Assembly: GCA_002695445.1 (NCBI GenBank) | Contig: NZOY01000081.1 | Coordinates: forward strand, 1-5,728 | DNA: 5,728 nucleotides | DNA from: Flavobacteriaceae bacterium | Lineage (GTDB): Bacteria; Bacteroidota; Bacteroidia; Flavobacteriales; Flavobacteriaceae | Reading direction: 5' to 3' | Shown here: positions 1-5,728 of the stretch, one piece after another | How the letters are laid out: every line of letters starts with the position of its first letter | Numbering within the stretch: the first letter of the stretch is position 1 | Made by a program: the position numbers and the translations under genes | Notes under the pieces: model-generated | Told to the model about the DNA's origin: nothing | Databases searched by the model: none | Seen by the model: only the letters and a program-made list of their open reading frames with translations

Positions 1-543
1 GATGATATTAAGAAAAATTCTTTTCTTGCTGTAATTGGATCACTCATTGTAGTTTTTCTTTATATTTTGTTGAGGTTTAGAAGATGGCAGTTTTCTCTTG
101 GTGCTGTTGCAGCGGTATTTCACGATGTCCTTATTGTTTTGGGAGTTTTCTCATTAACCTATAAGTTTATGCCTTTTAGTATGGAAATCAATCAGGCATT
201 TATTGCAGCTATACTTACAGTTATTGGTTATTCATTGAATGATACTGTAGTTGTTTTTGATCGAATAAGAGAATTTGCAGGAGAACATACTAAATGGAAA
301 TTTAATAAAACAGTAAATGCTGCTTTGAATAGCACTCTGAGTAGAACTTTGAATACATCTCTAACCACACTAATTGTTCTCCTTGCAATTTTTATTTTTG
401 GTGGAGAATCAATTAGGGGCTTTATGTTTGCATTAATTGTAGGAGTAATTGTTGGAACCTATTCCTCTGTTTTCATTGCAACACCTGTGATGTACGACAC
501 TCATAGAGGAAAAATAGTTACTGACGAGGGAAATGGACTCTAG
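1..543 (+). CDS. secDF: Protein translocase subunit SecF / SecF half of SecDF, C-terminal part (5' end outside window)
   Basis: The reading frame is open from the first base to a TAG at 541-543, giving 180 visible residues. A TTG at 67 could be read as a start but lies inside a membrane helix, so the true start is upstream of the window. SecF works with SecD in the inner membrane, using the proton-motive force to help pull secreted proteins through SecYEG. Family hallmarks are GAVAAVFHDVLIVLG (fragment residues about 33-47) and GYSLNDTVVVFDRIRE (about 76-91), followed by the serine/threonine-rich NSTLSRTLNTSLTT stretch. About five hydrophobic segments are visible (roughly 6-24, 31-51, 60-84, 114-132, 138-158), which fits the last five of SecF's six helices, and a short polar tail ends the protein. 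In Bacteroidota SecD and SecF are usually fused as one SecDF protein. That is knowledge of the group; the fusion point is not in this window, so a separate secF remains possible. Confidence 0.95.
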   Translation, partial: DDIKKNSFLAVIGSLIVVFLYILLRFRRWQFSLGAVAAVFHDVLIVLGVFSLTYKFMPFSMEINQAFIAAILTVIGYSLNDTVVVFDRIREFAGEHTKWKFNKTVNAALNSTLSRTLNTSLTTLIVLLAIFIFGGESIRGFMFALIVGVIVGTYSSVFIATPVMYDTHRGKIVTDEGNGL

Positions 544-569
544 TTTTTAAAAAAGAGTTGACTTGGTTC

Positions 570-1115
570 CTATTGAAAATATTCACTTTTAAAGGCACTT
601 TTAATATGTTCAAGGTGGTGGTCACCATGCCATGAGTATAGTGCTAGTACTACATGTAGGGGATACTTTTTCTCTCTATTTGGGTGAAAGTAGCTCCTAT
701 CTAAGTTCTCTAGTTCGATACTATTTAAAAGTATTGACCATCGATTGTGAATACCCTTAATCATTTGCAAGCTACCACTTATATCTTTAAAAGTAGCGTC
801 TGCAGTAGATGCCCAATCTGCTGGCTTATAATCCATAATTGTGGGAGTATTAACTAAAAGCGCTTGTTTGAATCGGATATAATTATGGGTATGACTATCA
901 GCAAGATGATGGATGATTTGAGCAACTTGCCAACCACCTGGTCGGTATGTCTTTTTTAAATCAGCAATGGTATAATCTTTAATCTCCTCTTCTAGTATGT
1001 TTGGGTAATCAGTAATTTTTTTTTTGTGGAATTCGAACCTTTTTTTTGACATTTTAGGTTCCCACTCAAATTTTCCAATAGGGTATTTTAGTTTTTCAAG
1101 TTCCCAATCTTTCAT
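570..1115 (-). CDS. DinB/YfiT-like putative metal-dependent protein (BstA family)
   Basis: This 181-residue protein has the full length of the YfiT/BstA branch of the DinB four-helix-bundle superfamily. Recalled features of Bacillus YfiT align along the whole length: YPIGKF near the N-terminus (residues 11-16), RPGGWQVAQIIHHLADSH (58-75), IRFKQAL (80-86), HNRW (123-126), YFHP (142-145) and the C-terminal WHGDHHLEHI (162-171). The three histidines that bind the metal in YfiT correspond by spacing to H70, H163 and H167, so the metal site looks intact. Bacillus YfiT is a bacillithiol S-transferase (BstA); other DinB members use mycothiol or have unknown substrates, so the reaction here is inferred only at family level. 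There is no signal peptide or membrane segment, so it is probably cytoplasmic. It starts at ATG 10 bases after the lgt stop and is probably co-transcribed with lgt. Oddly, an A10 and an A8 tract lie within codons 23-33, yet the frame is continuous and homologous on both sides. Confidence 0.88.
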   Translation of the reverse strand: MKDWELEKLKYPIGKFEWEPKMSKKRFEFHKKKITDYPNILEEEIKDYTIADLKKTYRPGGWQVAQIIHHLADSHTHNYIRFKQALLVNTPTIMDYKPADWASTADATFKDISGSLQMIKGIHNRWSILLNSIELENLDRSYFHPNREKKYPLHVVLALYSWHGDHHLEHIKSAFKSEYFQ

Positions 1116-1125
1116 GACTATTTTG

Positions 1126-1980
1126 TTAAGCTCTTTTTTTCCTTAATGATACTATAAGAAGACCTAGCCCAAGTATAATAAATGGAATACTCAACCACTG
1201 ACCAGTTGAAAACATTGGCATCACACTTTCAAAACCACCTTGGCTCTCTTTTATAAACTCTACAAAAAACCGAATAGTAAATAATCCAATAAAGAATATT
1301 CCTAGTAGGAAGCCTTTATGATCTCTTAAATTTGTATTGTAAAGTTTTCTTAGTAAGAAGAATAGTATTAAATAACCAAAGGCCTCGTACATTTGAGCAG
1401 GATATCGAGGAAGTGTTTCTCCACGATTTTGAAAAACAACACCAAAGTTAGAGCCAGTGTATTTTCCCACAATTTCTGAGTTAAAAAAATTTCCAGTACG
1501 TACAAGAAAACCACCAATAGCAACAGGAATGGTCAAACGGTCAAGTATCCATAGTAATGGTTTAAACTTATAAGTTCTCTGGTATGCATAAATGCCTATC
1601 ATGATACCAAGGGTTGCCCCATGACTTGCCAAGCCTCTAAAGCCTATGAATTCATAACCTGAAATTAATCCAAAAAACATAGTACCCCCATCAATCGCCT
1701 TTATAGGTAGTAAAATTTCTAAAGGATGGTCTTTAAAATAATCCCAATTGTAAAAAAAAACCTCTCCTAATCTAGCCCCAATTAAAGTAGAAACAACCAT
1801 AAAGATAAAAAGAGGCTCCAAGTATTTTTGGTCTATATTTTCCTTGATAAATATTTTTTTATAAATGCGAAGACCATATAAAAAAGCGATGATAAACATT
1901 AAACTATAGATATGAATACCAAAACCTCCTATTTCAAAGAGTTTTTCACTTGGCGCCCAATTAATTTTTAAGTTTATCAT
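1126..1980 (-). CDS. lgt: Prolipoprotein diacylglyceryl transferase
   Basis: Lgt moves a diacylglyceryl group from phosphatidylglycerol to the lipobox cysteine of prolipoproteins, the first step of lipoprotein maturation, in the inner membrane. The 284 residues are a usual length for the family. Visible hallmarks are Y25 in the first helix (IYSLMF), GARLGEVFFY (68-77), SHGATLG (119-125, where H120 matches the essential HGG histidine of the E. coli enzyme), the signature RTGNFFNSE (161-169; R161 and N164 match E. coli R143 and N146), PAQMYEA (194-200) and IRFFVEFIKE (236-245; R237 matches the essential E. coli R239). About seven hydrophobic segments are present. HGA instead of HGG, and the extra segment before it (about 100-118), fit the Bacteroidota form of the enzyme. 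The ATG start lies 61 bases after the yidD stop; no Shine-Dalgarno site is seen. The gene is complete. Confidence 0.97.
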   Translation of the reverse strand: MINLKINWAPSEKLFEIGGFGIHIYSLMFIIAFLYGLRIYKKIFIKENIDQKYLEPLFIFMVVSTLIGARLGEVFFYNWDYFKDHPLEILLPIKAIDGGTMFFGLISGYEFIGFRGLASHGATLGIMIGIYAYQRTYKFKPLLWILDRLTIPVAIGGFLVRTGNFFNSEIVGKYTGSNFGVVFQNRGETLPRYPAQMYEAFGYLILFFLLRKLYNTNLRDHKGFLLGIFFIGLFTIRFFVEFIKESQGGFESVMPMFSTGQWLSIPFIILGLGLLIVSLRKKRA

Positions 1981-2002
1981 GATATTTTTTGATCTTTTGG
2001 TT

Positions 2003-2031
2003 TAAATGTAATATAAATTATGTTGTATCAA
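2003..2031 (-). promoter_or_regulatory. Candidate Bacteroidota-type promoter upstream of lgt
   Basis: Read on the minus strand, TTG (2031-2029) is followed after 18 bases by TACATTTA (2010-2003). This matches seven of eight positions of the TAnnTTTG -7 element known from Bacteroidota, with an upstream TTG at roughly the expected distance. It lies in the only sizeable gap (61 bases) of the folE-to-dinB series and would give a leader of about 15-20 bases before the lgt ATG. It may supply lgt and the DinB-like gene independently of the upstream genes. The DNA is very AT-rich, so a chance match is quite possible. Confidence 0.3.
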
Positions 2032-2041
2032 TTATAAATAA

Positions 2042-2278
2042 CTATGGAACAGGGTCAAAACCACTTTTTCCCCAAGGATGACACTTCGAGATACGTTTTA
2101 TAGTTAAAATGATTCCTTTTAAGGGACCATGCTTTGTAATGGACTCCAAAGCATAATTAGAACAAGTAGGAGTAAATCGACATGAAGGAGCCAAAAGTGG
2201 GGAAATAAGATTTTGATATAACTTTATAAGAAATATAAATGGAAAAATTATAATTTTTTTAAGAATCTTCGTCGTCAC
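2042..2278 (-). CDS. yidD: Membrane protein insertion efficiency factor YidD
   Basis: This small protein of 78 residues is of the UPF0161/YidD family (usually about 70-85). It is thought to sit on the inner face of the membrane and help YidC and Sec insert membrane proteins. Hallmarks are an N-terminal hydrophobic/amphipathic helix (about 5-28), then [20 protein letters not shown] (24-43), KHGPLKG (49-55), [10 protein letters not shown] (61-70) and the terminal GFDPVP. The three conserved cysteines are C33, C39 and C66. The start is a GTG that directly follows the cysS TAA in the same frame. It is the only standard start codon (ATG, GTG or TTG) before the conserved region, so the choice is fairly secure. 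Translation probably depends on ribosomes finishing cysS. In many bacteria yidD lies with rpmH, rnpA and yidC; here it is with cysS and lgt instead. Confidence 0.96.
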   Translation of the reverse strand: MTTKILKKIIIFPFIFLIKLYQNLISPLLAPSCRFTPTCSNYALESITKHGPLKGIILTIKRISKCHPWGKSGFDPVP

Positions 2279-3757
2279 TTAATCAAATGTAAATTTCGTG
2301 ATACCTTTTCCGTCATTAAGGTAAATGCCATATTTTTCGAGTTGGTCTCTAATTTTGTCAGAGGTTTCAAACTCCTTATTATTTCTGGCTTTCTCTCTTA
2401 ACTCTATAAGTAAATTTATAGTTTGATTCAGTTTTTCTTCAGTGCGTGAACTGGATTTTTTTACAACATCAATACCTAGGACGTCATAAATGAAAACCGG
2501 AAGCATATCATTTAAAACTTTCAATTGACTGTTTTCAATTGGTTGATGCTTATTAATTACAAGGTTAATAAACTTTACTGCTTCAAAAAGCTGGGCAATA
2601 AGCAGAGGACTATTAAAATCGTCATCCATAGCCTTATAGCAATTTTTAAGCCATTTATTAGTATTGAATTCACCAATCTCTACGCCTGGTTTACATCTGG
2701 ATAGATTATCTAATGCTTCAATTAACTTTCTATACCCCTTTTCAGATGCATCCAGTGCTTCTTCGCTTATATCTAAAATTGAAGAATAGTGGGCTTGTAA
2801 CATGAAGAATCGTATCACTTGAGGACTATAGGGCTTACTAAATTTATCATTTTTACCAGTAAATATATCAAGTGGAAGTATGTTATTTCCAGTAGATTTT
2901 GACATTTTTTTACCATTTAATGTCAGCATATTTGCGTGAAGCCAGTATTTGACAGGATTTTTTTTATTTATCGCTTGAGCTTGAGCAATCTCACACTCAT
3001 GGTGGGGAAATTTCAAATCCATTCCTCCACCATGAATATCAAAAAACTCTCCTAAGTATTTAGTACTCATTGCAGTACACTCTAAATGCCAACCTGGAAA
3101 ACCATCGCTCCATGGTGAGGGCCAACGCATGATATGTTGGGGCCCAGCTTTTTTCCACAAAGCAAAATCTTGCGGATTTTTTTTATCACTTTGGCCTTCA
3201 AGTGATCTAGTGTTGTGGATTAGTTCATCTATTTTTCTTCCACTAAGCTTACCGTAATCATATGTCTCATTATATTTTAACACATTAAAGTAAACAGATC
3301 CATTTACCTCGTATGCTAAACCTTCTTTTATGATGTTTTTTATTAATTCAATTTGTTCAATAATATGCCCTGTGGCAGTAGGTTCAATACTGGGTGAAAG
3401 TGTATTAAATTTTTTTAGTATTTCATGAAAATCAACTGTATAGCGTTGGACAACCTCCATTGGTTCAATTTTTTCAATTCGGGCTTTCTTCGCAATACGA
3501 TCTTCACCAGAATCTTCATCGTTTTCAAGATGCCCTGCATCGGTAATATTTCTTACGTATCGTACTTTATAGCCAAGATGCGTAAGGTATCGATAGATTA
3601 AATCGAAAGTTATAAAGGTACGGCAGTTTCCAAGGTGGACATTACTATATACAGTAGGTCCACAAACATACATTCCAACACGGTTCGGATTGATAGGTTT
3701 GAAGGGCTCCTTTCTGCCACTAATTGAATTTAAAACTACTAGAGAGTGATTAATCAA
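2279..3757 (-). CDS. cysS: Cysteine--tRNA ligase (cysteinyl-tRNA synthetase)
   Basis: CysS charges tRNA-Cys with cysteine in the cytoplasm. The 492 residues are a full-length class Ia enzyme. The Rossmann catalytic domain opens with [20 protein letters not shown] (29-48), which contains the HIGH-type signature as HLGN (41-44). The zinc ligands expected from the E. coli enzyme are present as C32, C227 (WHLEC), H252 and E256 (in PHHECEIAQ). The second signature KMSKS is at 284-288, and [20 protein letters not shown] is nearly canonical. The helical DALR-type anticodon domain follows (about 340-480), with the usual [21 protein letters not shown] ending ([13 protein letters not shown], 466-478). 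The start is TTG, overlapping the folE stop (TTGA). An in-frame stop lies only three codons upstream and the next ATG (codon 29) would remove the first strand, so TTG is the best choice. The second codon, ATT, is an unlikely alternative. yidD abuts the stop directly. Confidence 0.98.
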   Translation of the reverse strand: MINHSLVVLNSISGRKEPFKPINPNRVGMYVCGPTVYSNVHLGNCRTFITFDLIYRYLTHLGYKVRYVRNITDAGHLENDEDSGEDRIAKKARIEKIEPMEVVQRYTVDFHEILKKFNTLSPSIEPTATGHIIEQIELIKNIIKEGLAYEVNGSVYFNVLKYNETYDYGKLSGRKIDELIHNTRSLEGQSDKKNPQDFALWKKAGPQHIMRWPSPWSDGFPGWHLECTAMSTKYLGEFFDIHGGGMDLKFPHHECEIAQAQAINKKNPVKYWLHANMLTLNGKKMSKSTGNNILPLDIFTGKNDKFSKPYSPQVIRFFMLQAHYSSILDISEEALDASEKGYRKLIEALDNLSRCKPGVEIGEFNTNKWLKNCYKAMDDDFNSPLLIAQLFEAVKFINLVINKHQPIENSQLKVLNDMLPVFIYDVLGIDVVKKSSSRTEEKLNQTINLLIELREKARNNKEFETSDKIRDQLEKYGIYLNDGKGITKFTFD

Positions 3758-4434
3758 AACTCCGTTTCAAGTTTAATATAGTCTAAAAATTCACGTTTGG
3801 TTTCATTGTTTTTAAAAACACCGCTAAATTCAGCAGTCACTGTGCTGCTAGAAATATCCCTTATTCCCCTGGAGTTTACACATAAATGTTTTGCATCAAT
3901 AACACAGGCAACATTTTCAGTTCGAAGAATTTTTTTTAATTCATCTACAATTTGAAGAGTTAGCCTCTCTTGTACCTGAGGGCGACTTGAAAAATAATCA
4001 ACAATCCTATTCATTTTAGATAGTCCAACAACAGTTCCATTTGATATGTAAGCTAAATGAGCTTTACCAAAAATTGGCAGTAAGTGATGTTCACATGTAG
4101 AGTAGAGTGTGATGTTTTTTTCTACTAACATCTCCCCATATTTGTATTTGTTTTCAAAAGTAGATGACTTAGGTTTATTTTCAGGTTTTAGTCCACTAAA
4201 AATTTCATTTACAAACATTTTTGCAACTCTTCTTGGTGTTCCTTTTAAACTGTCGTCTGAAAGATCCATTCCAAGGATATTTAAAATTTCATGCATCTTC
4301 TCTTCAATGAGAATTATTTTTTCTGTATCACTAATTTTGAAGGCATCTTCTCTAAGAGGTGTTTCCCGCGAGAGAGATCTGTGATCGTCACCTATTTCAT
4401 CAAATTGTTTTGAGAGTAAGTTTTCTAATTTCAT
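3754..4434 (-). CDS. folE: GTP cyclohydrolase I
   Basis: FolE converts GTP to 7,8-dihydroneopterin triphosphate, the entry to tetrahydrofolate and other pterins and, in many bacteria, to queuosine precursors. The 226 residues form the usual type IA enzyme. The core begins near residue 37 with [14 protein letters not shown] (61-74), followed by [19 protein letters not shown] (112-130), [20 protein letters not shown] (136-155) and [13 protein letters not shown] (181-193). The zinc ligands C114, H117 and C185 and the catalytic-site H116 and H183 are all present, by alignment with E. coli C110, H113, C181, H112 and H179. The N-terminal extension with TPLREDAF (25-32) and the VNSRG wording are typical of Bacteroidota enzymes. 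It starts at ATG, 82 bases after the outer-membrane protein gene, behind a good candidate promoter. Its stop overlaps the cysS start by four bases, which suggests coupled translation. All expected residues are intact. Confidence 0.98.
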   Translation of the reverse strand: MKLENLLSKQFDEIGDDHRSLSRETPLREDAFKISDTEKIILIEEKMHEILNILGMDLSDDSLKGTPRRVAKMFVNEIFSGLKPENKPKSSTFENKYKYGEMLVEKNITLYSTCEHHLLPIFGKAHLAYISNGTVVGLSKMNRIVDYFSSRPQVQERLTLQIVDELKKILRTENVACVIDAKHLCVNSRGIRDISSSTVTAEFSGVFKNNETKREFLDYIKLETEF

Positions 4435-4451
4435 AAGCTTTATTAGTTGTG

Positions 4452-4459
4452 CAAAGATA
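4452..4459 (-). promoter_or_regulatory. Candidate -7 promoter element of the folE-cysS-yidD series
   Basis: On the minus strand, TATCTTTG matches the Bacteroidota TAnnTTTG -7 element at every fixed position. It ends 17 bases before the folE ATG, so transcription would begin about 10-12 bases before the start codon. No clear TTG is found 17-23 bases further upstream; the nearest is about 38 bases away. The element sits in the 82-base gap after the outer-membrane protein gene and could make folE the first gene of its own transcript. The evidence is a motif match by eye only. Confidence 0.42.
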
Positions 4460-4461
4460 AT

Positions 4462-4477
4462 TATTTATGAATAAATA
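4462..4477. repeat. Perfect AT-only palindrome beside the folE promoter candidate
   Basis: TATTTAT-GA-ATAAATA on the plus strand has 7-base arms around a 2-base centre. It lies two bases upstream of the candidate folE -7 element, within the -10 to -30 spacer region. It could be an operator half-site pair, but arms made only of A and T arise easily in DNA of this composition, and it has no T-tract or GC stem that would make it a terminator. Confidence 0.3.
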
Positions 4478-4516
4478 TTGGGTATCGAATTACTTTACAA
4501 CTATTTAAATTGATTA

Positions 4517-5728
4517 TTATAATTTTATTGTAAGACCAATATAGAATTGTGTTTGTAAGTTTTTTAGATTTATGGTCTGATTAAGTCCCTCTTGATACAT
4601 TAACTCTACTCGTTCAATTTTTTGATTTAAAATACCTAAATTTAATAAACTACCTCCTAAATCATACCCAAGGCCAAAAGAAAAACCTTGGTTTTTATCA
4701 TTAATTTTTTTGTTAATCGATTGTTGGTTATGATAACCGGCACGGAAACTTAATTGGCTTAATCGATATTCTCCACCTAGCTTTAAAGTGCCTGCCGATT
4801 TTAAAGACCTTTCAATTATATTATTTTGATTTATAAAGTTTATGTCCCCATCTCCAACATTAAATTTTAAATTTGTAAAATCCGTGTAATCATATTGAAG
4901 GGTAATCAAGCCTTTTGAACCAAAAATTCGAGCTAAACCAACTGATAAAATTGAAGGAGTCTTCAGATTATATTCATAAATATTGATGACTCTTGGATCA
5001 ACAATATCAATACCATTTATTTTTGAAGTTTCGAGGTACTGAAATAATTCGTCGGTAAGGTTATACCAAACTGGACTTTGATAACTTAGGCCAACTCTGA
5101 AGTATTCTAATTTATAAATTGCCCCAATTTGAAAAGAGAAACCGCTTCCAATGCTATTTAAATCATTTTCAAATAAGGTTGAGATAAAATCGGAGCCTGA
5201 GCCATAATTGAATTCAGTTAACCTGTCAACTCTTTTAAATTCTGTATAGTGACTATTGAGGTTGATTCCAAGGTATAATTTTTCTTTGAATTGACCACTA
5301 ATATTAAAACTATGTTTACTATTATATCCGGAGTTGGAGACAAAAAAGTCGTGATCAACAGCTTGTTTTTGTGGATTACTATTGGAACGATACAAGTTGT
5401 TTAAATCTATCTCATCAAATGGGTCAATTACGTAACCTTGATATCCCAGGAAGGCTTGTTGAGATGGAAATCCAAAGTTATTTCCAAGGTATTCGTATGA
5501 TTCTGATAACGTTTCATTATCATAAGTTTTAATCCGTCCAAACTGTATACCATTTGCAAAAGCAAGAAAATAATTATCTAGTCCAACTTTATCATTTGTT
5601 CCAGTTGCCCTGTATTTATTTTCATAGTCATGAGTTCTCTGATAGTTATAAGCAAAGCTCAATTTAGATAGATTTCCATCATTAATGTTTCTTAAAACAA
5701 GAACCACTCCAAACTGATTTATATTACT
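4517..5728 (-). CDS. OmpP1/FadL-family outer-membrane transport protein, C-terminal part (5' end outside window)
   Basis: The frame is open from the right edge (403 visible residues) to a TAA at 4517-4519. A GTG at 5707 is not credible as the start, because the codons before it (SNINQFG) continue a pattern found inside family members; roughly the first 80-120 residues, with signal peptide and hatch-like N-terminus, should lie beyond the window. The protein shows alternating hydrophobic beta-strands with aromatic girdles, many Asn, Gly and Tyr residues and no cysteine. Family wording includes VGLSYQSPVWY (fragment residues about 212-222), LKTPSILSVGLARIFGSKGL (about 255-274), LQYDYTDFTNLKF and SFRAGYHNQ. 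Bacteroidota members are often labelled hemin receptor or OmpP1/FadL/TodX; E. coli FadL takes up long-chain fatty acids and TodX-type members take up hydrophobic aromatics. The substrate here cannot be told. The last strand (FYIGLTIKL) ends in leucine rather than the more usual phenylalanine. Confidence 0.87.
   Translation of the reverse strand, partial: SNINQFGVVLVLRNINDGNLSKLSFAYNYQRTHDYENKYRATGTNDKVGLDNYFLAFANGIQFGRIKTYDNETLSESYEYLGNNFGFPSQQAFLGYQGYVIDPFDEIDLNNLYRSNSNPQKQAVDHDFFVSNSGYNSKHSFNISGQFKEKLYLGINLNSHYTEFKRVDRLTEFNYGSGSDFISTLFENDLNSIGSGFSFQIGAIYKLEYFRVGLSYQSPVWYNLTDELFQYLETSKINGIDIVDPRVINIYEYNLKTPSILSVGLARIFGSKGLITLQYDYTDFTNLKFNVGDGDINFINQNNIIERSLKSAGTLKLGGEYRLSQLSFRAGYHNQQSINKKINDKNQGFSFGLGYDLGGSLLNLGILNQKIERVELMYQEGLNQTINLKNLQTQFYIGLTIKL

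Noticed and set aside
67..69. TTG as start of a short SecF-like protein
   Set aside because: The frame continues to the window edge with a hydrophobic segment that belongs to a SecF membrane helix, so this is an internal codon of a cut gene.
537..558. Inverted repeat ACTCT...AGAGT around the secDF stop as a terminator
   Set aside because: The stem has only five solid pairs plus A:T pairs with mismatches, it is not GC-rich, and no T-tract follows on either strand in the right place.
1752..1760. A9 run in lgt as evidence of a frameshift
   Set aside because: The Lgt frame and family motifs continue correctly on both sides (GARLGEVFFYNW), so the run is coding and intact.
3760..3763. GGAG (minus strand) as a Shine-Dalgarno site for cysS
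   Set aside because: It is only two bases from the TTG, too close for normal use, and strong Shine-Dalgarno sites are not typical of Bacteroidota.
4109..4384. Plus-strand open frame of 91 codons
   Set aside because: It lies wholly antisense inside folE, whose conserved active-site residues account for the sequence. It has no recognisable family features and no promoter or ribosome site.
5705..5707. GTG as start of the outer-membrane protein
   Set aside because: The frame is open to the right edge, the upstream codons fit the family, and starting here would leave no signal peptide for an outer-membrane protein.
1..5728. Mobile element, CRISPR array, RNA gene, toxin-antitoxin or phage-defence genes
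   Set aside because: Genes with housekeeping matches fill the window and gaps are at most 82 bases. No direct-repeat array, transposase, tRNA-like fold or foreign-looking composition was seen.

Overview
The window is an AT-rich stretch of about 5.7 kb holding seven protein-coding genes packed closely together. It most likely comes from a chromosome of the Bacteroidota, probably a flavobacterium. Four things point there: FolE and CysS have the wording typical of that group, Lgt has the group's SHGA variant and the insertion before it, the last gene is an OmpP1/FadL-type outer-membrane protein of the Bacteroidota kind, and starts lack clear Shine-Dalgarno sites while a TAnnTTTG-type promoter element lies before folE. 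These are judgements by eye; no database was searched.

Layout. On the plus strand, 1-543 is the C-terminal end of the SecF part of the protein-export protein SecF or SecDF, cut by the left edge. It converges, across only 26 bases, on a minus-strand series running from the right edge leftwards: an OmpP1/FadL-like outer-membrane protein (4517-5728, its N-terminus cut by the right edge), folE (GTP cyclohydrolase I), cysS (cysteinyl-tRNA synthetase), yidD (membrane-insertion helper), lgt (prolipoprotein diacylglyceryl transferase) and a DinB/YfiT-like metal-binding protein. There is no gene-free stretch longer than 82 bases.

How the genes fit together. folE, cysS and yidD are joined end to end: folE and cysS overlap by four bases (TTGA), and cysS and yidD share a frame and are separated only by the cysS stop codon. 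They are probably one transcript with coupled translation, started from a candidate promoter at 4452-4459. lgt follows after 61 bases, which hold a weaker candidate promoter, and the DinB-like gene follows lgt by 10 bases. SecDF, YidD and Lgt all serve membrane-protein and lipoprotein export or maturation, while FolE and CysS are housekeeping enzymes of folate/pterin synthesis and translation.

No mobile element, CRISPR array, RNA gene, riboswitch or obviously new system was found. This is an ordinary housekeeping region. The points worth a second look are the non-ATG coupled starts, two long homopolymer tracts near the start of the DinB-like gene, and the substrate of that protein.
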